64,000 bases of DNA, from contig CABYEA010000005.1 in assembly GCA_902517895.1 (NCBI GenBank), positions 35,842 to 99,841 of the forward strand, written 5' to 3'. The first letter of the stretch is position 1. Each line of letters begins with the position of its first letter. The notes beneath the pieces were generated by a model that saw only the letters and a program-made list of their open reading frames with translations, did not search any database and had not been told where the DNA came from. The position numbers and the translations under genes are program-made. Source of the stretch: an uncultured Bacteroidota bacterium. Lineage in GTDB: Bacteria > Bacteroidota > Bacteroidia > Flavobacteriales > Flavobacteriaceae. Of this stretch, positions 52,692 to 61,121 are shown one piece after another.

Positions 52692-53987
52692 ATGATGGAT
52701 TTCATTGATGAACTAAAATGGAGAGGTTTAATTCATGACTCAACACCAGGACTTCATGAATATTTAAAAGAATCCCAAAGAACTGCCTATATTGGATTTG
52801 ATCCAACCTCCGATTCTTTGCACATTGGTAGTCTGGTTCCTATAATGTTATTGGCGCATTTTCAAAAAAGCGGACATCAACCCATTGCTCTGGTTGGTGG
52901 AGCTACTGGTATGATTGGAGATCCATCTGGAAAATCAGCAGAAAGAAATCTCTTGGACGAGTTAACACTAAAAAAAAATGAAAGCTGTATCAAGGATCAA
53001 CTTTCTCGATTTTTATCTTTTGACGATAAATTATCTAATCAGGCTCTTATTAAAAACAATTATGATTGGATGAAAGATTTTTATTTTTTGGATTTTATCA
53101 GAGATATTGGAAAGCATATAACTGTAAATTATATGAAGTCTAAAGATTCGGTAAAAAATAGAATTGATTCTGATTCTGGAACTGGGATGAGTTTTACTGA
53201 ATTTACTTATCAACTTGTTCAAGGATTTGATTTTTTATTTCTCAAAAGAAAATACAATTGTTCAATTCAAATGGGTGGCAGTGATCAATGGGGAAATATT
53301 ACCACTGGAATGGAATTAATAAGAAGAATCGATAATTCAAAGGGTTACGCACTAACATGTCCGTTGATTACTAAATCAGATGGTTCAAAATTTGGAAAAT
53401 CTGAGGACGGGAATATATGGCTAGATCCTAAAAAGACTTCTGCCTATAAATTCTATCAATATTGGTTAAATAGTTCTGATGAGGATGCGAAAAATTATAT
53501 TAAAATTTTCACTTTTCTTAATCAAAATAAAATTGAAGAAGTAATTAGTGAACATAATGCTGAACCTCATCTTCGTGTTCTTCAAAAAACTTTAGCTTCT
53601 GAGGTTACCCGAATGGTACATAGTCAGGGTGAACTTGATAATGCTGAAAAAGCATCTAGAGTTCTTTTTAGTAAAAATTTTCTCTCTGAAATAAATGATA
53701 TTGAAGAAACTATTTTCTTAGATATTTTTGAAGGGGTTACTATGGCTGAGATTAATCTAAACGAAATTAAAAAAGGAATTGAAATTACTAAATTACTACA
53801 CGAAAAGTCAGGATTTTTAAGTTCTAATTCAGACGCAAAAAGAGCCTTAAGTGAAAATTCAATTGCTGTAAATAAAAATAAAGTAGATCAAGATTATGTA
53901 GTTGCAGAAAAAGATTTAATTAAGAATAAATATATAGTTGTAAATAGAGGTAAGAAAAAAACTTTTATTGTGAAAGCTGTTATTTAG
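52692..53987 (+). CDS. tyrS: Tyrosine--tRNA ligase
   Basis: This class I synthetase has 431 residues. Motifs are visible: YIGFDPTSDSLHIGSLVPI (HIGH-type), GGATGMIGDPSGKSAER, MGGSDQWGNITTG, KFGKSEDGNIWLD (KMSKS-type) and a C-terminal S4-like RNA-binding domain ending IVVNRGKKKTFIVK. It charges tRNA-Tyr. There are two consecutive ATGs; the first is kept. The stop overlaps the convergent acyltransferase-like gene by four bases. Confidence 0.97.
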   Translation: MMDFIDELKWRGLIHDSTPGLHEYLKESQRTAYIGFDPTSDSLHIGSLVPIMLLAHFQKSGHQPIALVGGATGMIGDPSGKSAERNLLDELTLKKNESCIKDQLSRFLSFDDKLSNQALIKNNYDWMKDFYFLDFIRDIGKHITVNYMKSKDSVKNRIDSDSGTGMSFTEFTYQLVQGFDFLFLKRKYNCSIQMGGSDQWGNITTGMELIRRIDNSKGYALTCPLITKSDGSKFGKSEDGNIWLDPKKTSAYKFYQYWLNSSDEDAKNYIKIFTFLNQNKIEEVISEHNAEPHLRVLQKTLASEVTRMVHSQGELDNAEKASRVLFSKNFLSEINDIEETIFLDIFEGVTMAEINLNEIKKGIEITKLLHEKSGFLSSNSDAKRALSENSIAVNKNKVDQDYVVAEKDLIKNKYIVVNRGKKKTFIVKAVI

Positions 53988-54961
53988 ATTAATAAATTAC
54001 AACCCCTTACATTAGAATTATCAACTCTACCTATTACTTCAAATTCATCATCATTAACAAGCTTGCCCATATCGTCTGTAGCAATGAAACTACATGAATT
54101 GTAATTGGCAAGATCAATTATATTAATTGCTCCAGATTTTTTATTAAAATCTAAGTTTTGAGCATCGTTAATATCTCTAATAAAAGCTTTCATCCATAAT
54201 GGTGTTTTAAAAACACCATCACCTTTTGAATAAGCTTGAGAAAGTAATTCGGTCATACCATATTCACTATGTATTTTTTTTACTCCAAAACCTAATTTCA
54301 GTTTTTCATGTAATTCTTTTCTTACCATCTCTTTTCGCTTTCCTTTCATACCTCCAGTCTCCATTATAATTGTATCATTTAATTGAAATTGATTAAAATC
54401 AATTAAGTCAAGCAAAGCATATGGAACTCCGATTAAAATTGTTTTTCTGTCATTTTTTATTTCTAGTTCGATTAGTTTTTTTGAAAGTTTAGAATAATCA
54501 TCAAGATAAAAACCACTTTCGTTTGATTTCGTCAATTTAATTAGTCTTTCAACCATATATATTAGTGATGAATCCTTGTTTTCATAATATTTTGGCAGAA
54601 GAGCTATGATTGTATATTGATTTATATCGCCATAATTCAGTCTAAAATTATTTATGAAAGATTCCTGATAAAGTTTAATATCAGAAATGAAATGTTTGCT
54701 TCTTGACTTTGTTGTGGTTCCACTGCTATAAAATACTTTTTCAAATTTATCAACGGATAATATTTTTTTTGTTTTAAAAAATGAAATTGGCAAAAAAGGA
54801 ATTTTATTTATCTCATTTATATTTATTGGGTTTTCACAAATCATATTACAATAATTTTGGTAGACATAGTTGTTTTGATATTGAAAATGATATATGTCCA
54901 AGCATTGTTTTTTAAAATCTGAGTGATTTTGAATATTAAATATTTTTTCAAACTTATGCAT
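53984..54961 (-). CDS. LuxE/PaaK-like acyl-protein synthetase family protein
   Basis: The 325-residue protein shows the adenylate-forming core: FYSSGTTTKSRSKH (P-loop-like), LIGVPYALLDLIDF, METGGMKGKRKEMVRKE and the SEYGMTELLSQAY motif. LuxE-type proteins activate fatty acids with ATP; they act with acyl reductases and carriers. No luminescence or reductase genes are nearby. The substrate (a fatty or aryl acid) is unknown. It stands as a single gene. Confidence 0.82.
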   Translation of the reverse strand: MHKFEKIFNIQNHSDFKKQCLDIYHFQYQNNYVYQNYCNMICENPININEINKIPFLPISFFKTKKILSVDKFEKVFYSSGTTTKSRSKHFISDIKLYQESFINNFRLNYGDINQYTIIALLPKYYENKDSSLIYMVERLIKLTKSNESGFYLDDYSKLSKKLIELEIKNDRKTILIGVPYALLDLIDFNQFQLNDTIIMETGGMKGKRKEMVRKELHEKLKLGFGVKKIHSEYGMTELLSQAYSKGDGVFKTPLWMKAFIRDINDAQNLDFNKKSGAINIIDLANYNSCSFIATDDMGKLVNDDEFEVIGRVDNSNVRGCNLLI

Positions 54962-55044
54962 AGATTAAAAATATATTATTAAAATGTTAACTCTCGATTT
55001 TATCCTTTTTTTTTTTTTAAATTTAGAATAACAAATTCTATATT

Positions 55045-55722
55045 TTGGGTTCTGAAAATTTTAAAATTCTATTGGTTGATGATGAGCCTGATATTCTTGA
55101 GATTATTTCTTACACATTAAAAAGCGACGGTTATCTTGTTTATACTGCTGAAAATGGAGCTAAAGCTATCAAACTAGCAAAAAAAATAAAGCCTCATTTG
55201 ATAATTTTAGACCTTATGATGCCAGAAATGGATGGTATTGAAGCTTGTGAAATTATTAGAAATGATTCAGAAATTGGAAACGCTTTAATTGTATTTCTTT
55301 CAGCAAGAGGTGAAGACTACAGTCAGGTAGCTGGTTTTAATGCAGGTGCTGATGATTACATAATAAAACCCATTAAACCAAAGCTTTTAAAGAGCAAAAT
55401 TAAATCTCTGTTAAGAAGGATTTTTCAGGATGAAGGAGAAGTAATTAAAATAGGTTCTTTAATTATTGATAGATCTGGTTATAAAGTTTCTTTAAATGGA
55501 AAAGATATTTCTTTGCCCAGAAAAGAATTTGAATTATTATTTTTGTTAGGCTCAAAGCCTGGTAAAGTTTTTAAAAGACAATTTATTTTGGAGTCAGTTT
55601 GGGGTAAGGATGTTGTAGTTGGAGATAGAACTATTGATGTCCATATTAGAAAATTGAGAGAAAAAATTGGGGATTCATACTTTAAAACTATTAAGGGAGT
55701 TGGGTATAAATTTCAAAATTAA
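55045..55722 (+). CDS. OmpR/PhoB-family response regulator
   Basis: The 225-residue protein starts at TTG (no ATG is available upstream of KILLVDDEPDILEI). The receiver has acidic residues DDE and the phosphoacceptor D56 in LIILDLMMPEMDG, and Lys in DYIIKPIKP. The C-terminal winged helix is OmpR-type (GNDISLPRKEFELL-like, VVVGDRTIDVHIRKLREKIG). It overlaps the kinase start by one base and forms a two-component system with it; the PhoB/PhoR type fits best. Confidence 0.93.
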   Translation: MGSENFKILLVDDEPDILEIISYTLKSDGYLVYTAENGAKAIKLAKKIKPHLIILDLMMPEMDGIEACEIIRNDSEIGNALIVFLSARGEDYSQVAGFNAGADDYIIKPIKPKLLKSKIKSLLRRIFQDEGEVIKIGSLIIDRSGYKVSLNGKDISLPRKEFELLFLLGSKPGKVFKRQFILESVWGKDVVVGDRTIDVHIRKLREKIGDSYFKTIKGVGYKFQN

Positions 55723-56759
55723 TGCCTTCAAATAACAACTTTAGTCCCTATAAATTTTCTTTATTATCATCCATATATATAGCTTTAGGCGCATATTTTG
55801 TAATAAATTATAATGATTTATCTATTTCTATTGAATCAGTCTTGGTTTCATTTATAATTTTTGTTTTGAGTTTTCTTATACTTCAATTGAGAGTAAGAAA
55901 GTTATTTTTTGAAAGAATCAGACAAATTTACAAGGATTTAGAATTTGAAACTGACTCCTTAATTAAAACCTCAGTAATTGACTCAGACATAAATTCCTTT
56001 TCTAAGGATTTAGAAGAATTTGTAAAATTAAAAAGAACTGAGATTGAAACATTAAAAAAAGAAGATATATACAGGAAAGAGTTTGTTGGGAATGTAGCAC
56101 ATGAACTTAAAACCCCACTCTTTTCAGTTCAAGGATACATATCCAACTTATTGGATGGCGCCATGGATGATAAAGAATTACTTAAAAAGTATTTAAAAAG
56201 AGCTGAAAAAAGTGTTGAACGATTGACATATATAATTAAAGATTTAGACCTAATAACTCAGTTAGAATCTTCAACACTAAAACTAGAAGTTACATCATTT
56301 GATATCGTTAAATTAGCTAATGAGATAATCGAGGATTTGGAAATTAGTGCTTCTGAAAGAAATATTAAAATCATTTTTAATAAAATATATGATACGAATA
56401 TTTTGGTTGAGGCTGATAGAAATAGGATAGAGCAAGTAATGATTAATCTTATAACAAACTCAATAAATTATGGATCAGAGAAAGGAACTACAGAAATAAG
56501 TTTTGAATCAATTGAGGAAAAATTAATTGTTAAAGTTAATGATAACGGTGAAGGTATTAGCGAAGAAGATATGCCTAGACTTTTTCAAAGATTCTTTAGA
56601 GTTGATATAAGTAGAAGTAGAAGCCAAGGTGGGTCTGGATTGGGTCTGGCTATAGTTAAGCATATTATTGATGCTCACAATGAAAATATTTATGTCCAAT
56701 CTACTGTTGGTATTGGAAGTGAATTTTCTTTTTCTTTAAAAAAATCAAAAGTCCTTTAA
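55722..56759 (+). CDS. PhoR-like sensor histidine kinase
   Basis: The 345-residue kinase has two helices near the N-terminus (about 8-26 and 34-54) with little external sequence, then a linker and HisKA with H127 in GNVAHELKTPLFSVQGY. HATPase motifs: MINLITNSINYG (N), VNDNGEGIS (G1), GGSGLGLAIVKHII (G2). The short external loop suggests sensing in or through the membrane or via a partner. It partners the preceding regulator. Confidence 0.93.
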   Translation: MPSNNNFSPYKFSLLSSIYIALGAYFVINYNDLSISIESVLVSFIIFVLSFLILQLRVRKLFFERIRQIYKDLEFETDSLIKTSVIDSDINSFSKDLEEFVKLKRTEIETLKKEDIYRKEFVGNVAHELKTPLFSVQGYISNLLDGAMDDKELLKKYLKRAEKSVERLTYIIKDLDLITQLESSTLKLEVTSFDIVKLANEIIEDLEISASERNIKIIFNKIYDTNILVEADRNRIEQVMINLITNSINYGSEKGTTEISFESIEEKLIVKVNDNGEGISEEDMPRLFQRFFRVDISRSRSQGGSGLGLAIVKHIIDAHNENIYVQSTVGIGSEFSFSLKKSKVL

Positions 56760-56769
56760 ATCAATTCTT

Positions 56770-57447
56770 TTGGGCAGCAAAAATAAATTAAAAAGGTTTT
56801 CAGAAAATTTAACATTTAAAAATGTTATTCAACCTGAAAGAGATGAAATTGTCAATAACAATTTCAAATTTAGGGGTAATTGGAATAAACTCATATTTAA
56901 AAATAATAATCCTATTGTAGTTGAATTGGGATGTGGTAAAGGGGAATATTCAGTAGCCTTAGCTAAATTAAATCCTGAGATAAATTACATTGGAATAGAC
57001 ATTAAGGGTGCGCGTTTTTGGAAAGGAGCAAAAGATGCAATTGAAAATAAATTAGATAATGTTGTTTTTTTAAGAACTCAAATTGAATTAATCGAAAATA
57101 TATTTGATAAAAATGAAGTCTCGGAAATTTGGATAACTTTTCCTGACCCTCAAATCAAGCTGAAGAGGGAAAAACATAGACTTGTTAACTTAAAATTTAT
57201 TGATATTTATAGAGACATTTTGCTTAAAGGTGGAGTGGTTAACCTTAAAACTGATAGTGAGTTTTTACATGGCTATATGCTGGGATTAATTAGCGGAAAT
57301 AACTTTCTTGAGCTGACATATTCCAATAACGATATATATAATCAATCAGGCTCTCCGACATATGTCACTGAAATTAAGACTTTTTATGAGCTAAAATTCT
57401 TAGAGGAAAATAAGGCAATAACATTTATAAGTTTTAGAATTAATTAA
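56770..57447 (+). CDS. trmB: tRNA (guanine-N7-)-methyltransferase
   Basis: This 225-residue SAM enzyme methylates G46 of tRNA. The TTG start at 56770 gives MGSKNKLKRFSENLTFKNV, which is the conserved N-terminus of flavobacterial TrmB, so the start is well supported. SAM and tRNA motifs: VVELGCGKGEYSVALA, YIGIDIKGARFWKGAKDA, IWITFPDPQIKLKREKHRL and the C-terminal SPTYVTEIKTFYE. It is in a run with the two-component genes. Confidence 0.95.
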   Translation: MGSKNKLKRFSENLTFKNVIQPERDEIVNNNFKFRGNWNKLIFKNNNPIVVELGCGKGEYSVALAKLNPEINYIGIDIKGARFWKGAKDAIENKLDNVVFLRTQIELIENIFDKNEVSEIWITFPDPQIKLKREKHRLVNLKFIDIYRDILLKGGVVNLKTDSEFLHGYMLGLISGNNFLELTYSNNDIYNQSGSPTYVTEIKTFYELKFLEENKAITFISFRIN

Positions 57448-57451
57448 CTGT

Positions 57452-57781
57452 ATGGATTCTAAAGATTTTTTTCAAAAAGTTTATAAAGTTGTAAAAATAA
57501 TCCCATCCGGAAGGGTTAGCACCTATGGTCTAATAGCTAAATATTTAGGCTCGACAAAGAGCTCAAGAGTGGTTGGATATGCTATGAATGCTTCTCATCA
57601 AAATTCTGAAATCCCTGCTCATAGAGTAGTAAACAGAGTAGGTTTATTAACCGGAAAACATCATTTTTCTGGAACAACTTTAATGAAAGATCTTCTTGAA
57701 AGTGAAGGTGTCAAAATACAAAATGACAGAGTGGTAAATTTTAAAAAAGTTGTTTGGGATCCGTCTAAAGAATTAGATTAA
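57452..57781 (+). CDS. Alkyltransferase-like (ATL) protein of the MGMT family
   Basis: The 109-residue protein has the MGMT DNA-binding fold (IPSGRVSTYGLIAKYLGSTKSSRVVG) but at the active site reads PAHRV instead of PCHRV: Ala56 replaces the acceptor Cys. Such ATL proteins bind O6-alkylguanine without repairing it and hand the lesion to nucleotide excision repair. It follows trmB by four bases. Confidence 0.9.
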   Translation: MDSKDFFQKVYKVVKIIPSGRVSTYGLIAKYLGSTKSSRVVGYAMNASHQNSEIPAHRVVNRVGLLTGKHHFSGTTLMKDLLESEGVKIQNDRVVNFKKVVWDPSKELD

Positions 57782-57782
57782 T

Positions 57783-57815
57783 TTTGTGTAATTTTTTTAA
57801 TTCAGCGTATATTTG
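57783..57815 (+). promoter_or_regulatory. Promoter for the mrp-nifU-FNR genes
   Basis: TTTG (57783-57786) and TATATTTG (57808-57815) are separated by 21 bases, close to the Bacteroidota consensus. The mrp start lies 9 to 15 bases downstream, giving a very short leader. Confidence 0.5.
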
Positions 57816-57824
57816 TAAAAAGTT

Positions 57825-58940
57825 TTGGGTGTGGAATTATCTAAGAAAAATTTACTTTCAGTAATAGAAAAAAATCAGATAAATGATTGTAAAATCATAA
57901 ATTTAAATATTTTTGGTAATGAGCTTTTGATTGATATTTCAACCTCTAATCCTACCCTCCAATCAAAAAAAAGTATTGAGAATTCAATTAAAAAAATTAT
58001 TTCTGAAAACATTGAAGAAAAATTAGATCTAAAAATAAACTTCAAGATTGAAAAACCGGAAAGTCCTCAAAATCAGATCAAGGGAAACCCAATTGAAGGA
58101 ATTAAAAATGTAATTGCAATTGCTTCTGGTAAGGGAGGTGTCGGGAAATCAACCATTACATCAAATATTGCTGTTACATTGGCTCAAATGGGTTTTAATG
58201 TTGGTATTCTAGATGCAGATATATACGGACCATCTATTCCTATAATGTTTGATATAGCTGACTCAAGACCACTAAGTGTAAATATTGAAGGGAAAAATAA
58301 GATGAAACCTATTGAAAGTTATGGTGTAAAGGTATTATCTATTGGATTTTTTACAAAACCTGATCAGGCTGTAATATGGAGAGGTCCAATGGCATCTAAG
58401 GCTTTAAATCAAATGATATTTGATGCAACATGGGGAGAACTGGATTTTCTTTTAGTTGATTTACCTCCTGGGACGGGTGATATACATCTAAGTATTCTTC
58501 AAGCACTACCGGTAACCGGCAGTGTTATAGTAAGTACTCCACAAAATATAGCACTTGCTGATGCAAGGAAAGGAATTGCTATGTTTAATCAGAAGAGCAT
58601 TAATGTTCCTGTTCTGGGTATTGTTGAAAATATGGCGTTTTTCACTCCTAATGAATTACCTGAAAATAAATATTACATTTTTGGGAAGGATGGTGCAAAA
58701 AACTTATCTGATGATATGAATGTTAAGTTTCTTGGAGAAGTACCTATATTACAAAGTGTTAGAGAAGCATCAGACTTTGGTCATCCAGCATCTTTGCAAG
58801 AAAATTCAAAAATTTCATTAACTTTCAATGAGATTTCAAAAAATTTAGTTTCTGAGTTGGTAAAAAGAAATAAAGATTTGCCACCTTCTGAAATATTAAA
58901 AATTACAACAATGGCAGGTTGTTCTGCTGTAAGTAAATAA
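57825..58940 (+). CDS. mrp: Mrp/NBP35-type iron-sulfur carrier ATPase
   Basis: The 371-residue protein starts with TTG at 57825 (or GTG at 57831). An N-terminal MIP18-like region (about 1-85) precedes the P-loop NTPase with the deviant Walker A ASGKGGVGKSTITSN. Other marks: DADIYGPSIPIMF and VDLPPGTGDIHLSI. Mrp proteins bind and deliver Fe-S clusters in the cytoplasm. It heads a run with the NifU-like protein and a flavoprotein. Confidence 0.93.
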   Translation: MGVELSKKNLLSVIEKNQINDCKIINLNIFGNELLIDISTSNPTLQSKKSIENSIKKIISENIEEKLDLKINFKIEKPESPQNQIKGNPIEGIKNVIAIASGKGGVGKSTITSNIAVTLAQMGFNVGILDADIYGPSIPIMFDIADSRPLSVNIEGKNKMKPIESYGVKVLSIGFFTKPDQAVIWRGPMASKALNQMIFDATWGELDFLLVDLPPGTGDIHLSILQALPVTGSVIVSTPQNIALADARKGIAMFNQKSINVPVLGIVENMAFFTPNELPENKYYIFGKDGAKNLSDDMNVKFLGEVPILQSVREASDFGHPASLQENSKISLTFNEISKNLVSELVKRNKDLPPSEILKITTMAGCSAVSK

Positions 58941-58941
58941 A

Positions 58942-59181
58942 ATGGAAAAATCAGTGTTAAACAATATTGAAAATGCATTAGAAGAAATAAGACCATTTCT
59001 TAAAAATGATGGTGGTGATATTTCATTAGTTAGTGTTGAAAAAGATATAGTTAAAGTAAAGTTTGAAGGCGCCTGCTCTACGTGTACTGTTAATCAAATG
59101 ACTTTGAAATCTGGGGTTGAGATGATTATAAAAAAGCACGTACCTGAAATTCAGAAAGTTGTAAGCGTAGAAGAAATCTAA
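58942..59181 (+). CDS. NifU C-terminal-domain Fe-S scaffold protein
   Basis: This 79-residue protein carries the CxxC motif in GACSTCTVNQMTLKSGVE after the DGGDISLVSV core. It is the compact Nfu type that assembles and donates a cluster. It lies one base after mrp and two before the reductase gene, so the three are surely co-transcribed. Confidence 0.94.
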   Translation: MEKSVLNNIENALEEIRPFLKNDGGDISLVSVEKDIVKVKFEGACSTCTVNQMTLKSGVEMIIKKHVPEIQKVVSVEEI

Positions 59182-59182
59182 A

Positions 59183-60235
59183 ATGATTAAATCTGATATT
59201 TTAATTATTGGAGCTGGCCCTGTTGGACTATTTGCAGTTTTTGAAGCGGGATTGCTAAAAATGAAATGTCACTTAATTGATATTCTTCCAAAACCTGGCG
59301 GTCAATGTATTGAGTTATATCCAAAAAAACCGATTTATGATATTCCTGGTTATCCAGAAATATTAGCTGGAGATTTGATCGATAATTTATTAAAGCAATG
59401 TAGTCAATTTGAACCAGGATTTACTCTTGGAGAAAAAGCAGATAAACTTGAAAAGCAAAATGACGGATCTTTTATTGTGACCACTAATAAAGGAACAAAG
59501 CATCATGCACCAATTGTAGTTATTGCTGGAGGACTGGGTGGATTTCAGCCACGAAAACCAAATTTTAATGGCATAGAATCTTTTGAAGACAAAGGAGTTT
59601 CCTATTTTATTAAAGACCCAAATATTTATATTGACAAGAATGTAATAATTTCAGGAGGAGGAGATTCTGCATTGGACTGGACAATTGTACTTTCAAAAAT
59701 TGCTAAAAAAGTTACATTGGTACACAGAAGAAATGAATTTAGAGGTGCCAGAGATTCTGTAGATAAGGTTCAAAAATTAAAGGATGAAAATAAAATTGAT
59801 CTTATAACCCCAGCGGAAGTATTTAAGTTAGAAGGTACAGCTAAACTAGAAAAGGTTTTTATAAAAAAAGAAAAAGAAGAAATTGAATTAAGTGCTGACT
59901 TTTTCATTCCGCTTTTTGGATTAACACCTAAACTAGGATCAATCATAGATTGGGGTTTAGAAATTGAAAAAAATTCCATTAAAGTAAATAATTCATTAGA
60001 CTATCAGACGAATATTTCTGGCATATTTGCAATTGGCGATATTAACACTTATCCAGGAAAATTAAATCTAATTTTATGTGGATTTCACGAGGCTGCATTA
60101 ATGTGTCAGGCTGCCTTTAAAATAATTAATCCTGACAAAAAATTTATTTTAAAATACACTACTGTTTCTGGTGTAGCAGGATTCGATGGTAGCTTAAAAA
60201 AGGCCGAAGGATCAGTTGTAAAATCTATTAAATAA
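59183..60235 (+). CDS. Ferredoxin--NADP+ reductase, thioredoxin-reductase-like type
   Basis: The 350-residue flavoprotein has the N-terminal FAD motif (IIGAGPVGLFAVFEAGLL), KPGGQC, the second dinucleotide-binding motif (ISGGGDSALDWTIV) for NADPH and a C-terminal FAIGDINTYPG. There is no redox-active CxxC, so it is not a thioredoxin reductase; it belongs to the FNR type of Bacillus and Chlorobium. It would supply reduced ferredoxin, which suits the Fe-S assembly genes before it. Confidence 0.92.
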   Translation: MIKSDILIIGAGPVGLFAVFEAGLLKMKCHLIDILPKPGGQCIELYPKKPIYDIPGYPEILAGDLIDNLLKQCSQFEPGFTLGEKADKLEKQNDGSFIVTTNKGTKHHAPIVVIAGGLGGFQPRKPNFNGIESFEDKGVSYFIKDPNIYIDKNVIISGGGDSALDWTIVLSKIAKKVTLVHRRNEFRGARDSVDKVQKLKDENKIDLITPAEVFKLEGTAKLEKVFIKKEKEEIELSADFFIPLFGLTPKLGSIIDWGLEIEKNSIKVNNSLDYQTNISGIFAIGDINTYPGKLNLILCGFHEAALMCQAAFKIINPDKKFILKYTTVSGVAGFDGSLKKAEGSVVKSIK

Positions 60236-60266
60236 TCTTTTCAAAAAAATAAATATGCAAGTTGAA

Positions 60267-61115
60267 TTAAAATTTAAAATCAGGTTTTAAATTTTTATAC
60301 TCATGAGAGTAAGTCTCTTTATTAGATGATCTCAAATTGGTCCAGGTTTTATTTTCAATTTGTTCGTTAATTGCATCCCATAAAAGAATTCTTTTTTCAA
60401 GTGCTTCAATAGAAATTTCTTCAATTTCTTTCCACTTTTCATGGTCATTTTCGGCTAACATTGATACCATCTCAAGTGCCATTGGGCCGTGTTCATCTTC
60501 GTCTAATTCAATATGTCTTTCAAAGTAATATATCAATTTAGATATATCTCCTTCAGTAACATTTTTTTCAAATTCTCTTAGAATTTCATTAAACATATTT
60601 GGAATTAAATTTTCTCTACCGAAAGTAAAGATTGCAGCAATCTTATGAGGCTTACCTTCCTTGATTACCGAAAAAGTGAATTTTAAAAACTCTTTAATAT
60701 TTTCATGAATTTCAAGTTTATCTATAGACATAAATATATTTTCTGAAGATGCAATTTTATTAATTGTCTTGGTGGGAAATTCAATTTCAGCACCAATATC
60801 AATCATCGCATCTAAATATAATTCATAATGACTTTTCCTTTTTCCTGCTTGATTGATATCTGTTTCCTCTGCCAATACAATTTCATTAATTAAGTATGCT
60901 GTTTGAGAATTACTATTTGGAACCCATGGGGTTTTAGTGCATGTTAATTTAATTTGTAATGCTTTTAATAGAGACATAAAATCCCATACTGCATAAACAT
61001 GATTTTCTGTAAAAACCCGTAAGTCCTTTATAGTTTCAATATTGCTATATAATTTGTGCTTTAATAGCTTTTCTCTTTGACCATTTATTTTATCCTGTAT
61101 ATAATCTATATTCAC
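60267..61115 (-). CDS. DUF3050 protein, possible heme-oxygenase-like fold
   Basis: The 282-residue helical protein starts MNIDYIQDKINGQREKLLKH. Family marks: FTENHVYAVWDFMSLLKALQ, LINEIVLAEETD, FYFERHIELDEDEHGPMAL. The Glu/His set (E-H, EHIELDEDEH-type) is compatible with a heme-oxygenase-like diiron enzyme, but this is inference only. It lies six bases after the acyl-CoA dehydrogenase gene on the same strand. Confidence 0.85.
   Translation of the reverse strand: MNIDYIQDKINGQREKLLKHKLYSNIETIKDLRVFTENHVYAVWDFMSLLKALQIKLTCTKTPWVPNSNSQTAYLINEIVLAEETDINQAGKRKSHYELYLDAMIDIGAEIEFPTKTINKIASSENIFMSIDKLEIHENIKEFLKFTFSVIKEGKPHKIAAIFTFGRENLIPNMFNEILREFEKNVTEGDISKLIYYFERHIELDEDEHGPMALEMVSMLAENDHEKWKEIEEISIEALEKRILLWDAINEQIENKTWTNLRSSNKETYSHEYKNLKPDFKF
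60269..60295. terminator. A/T-only inverted repeat at the end of DUF3050 (weak terminator)
   Basis: AAAATTTAAAA pairs with TTTTAAATTTT across TCAGG. It overlaps the end of the DUF3050 coding region and lies beyond the reductase stop. An A/T-only stem makes this a weak candidate. Confidence 0.3.
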
Positions 61116-61121
61116 TTTTAT

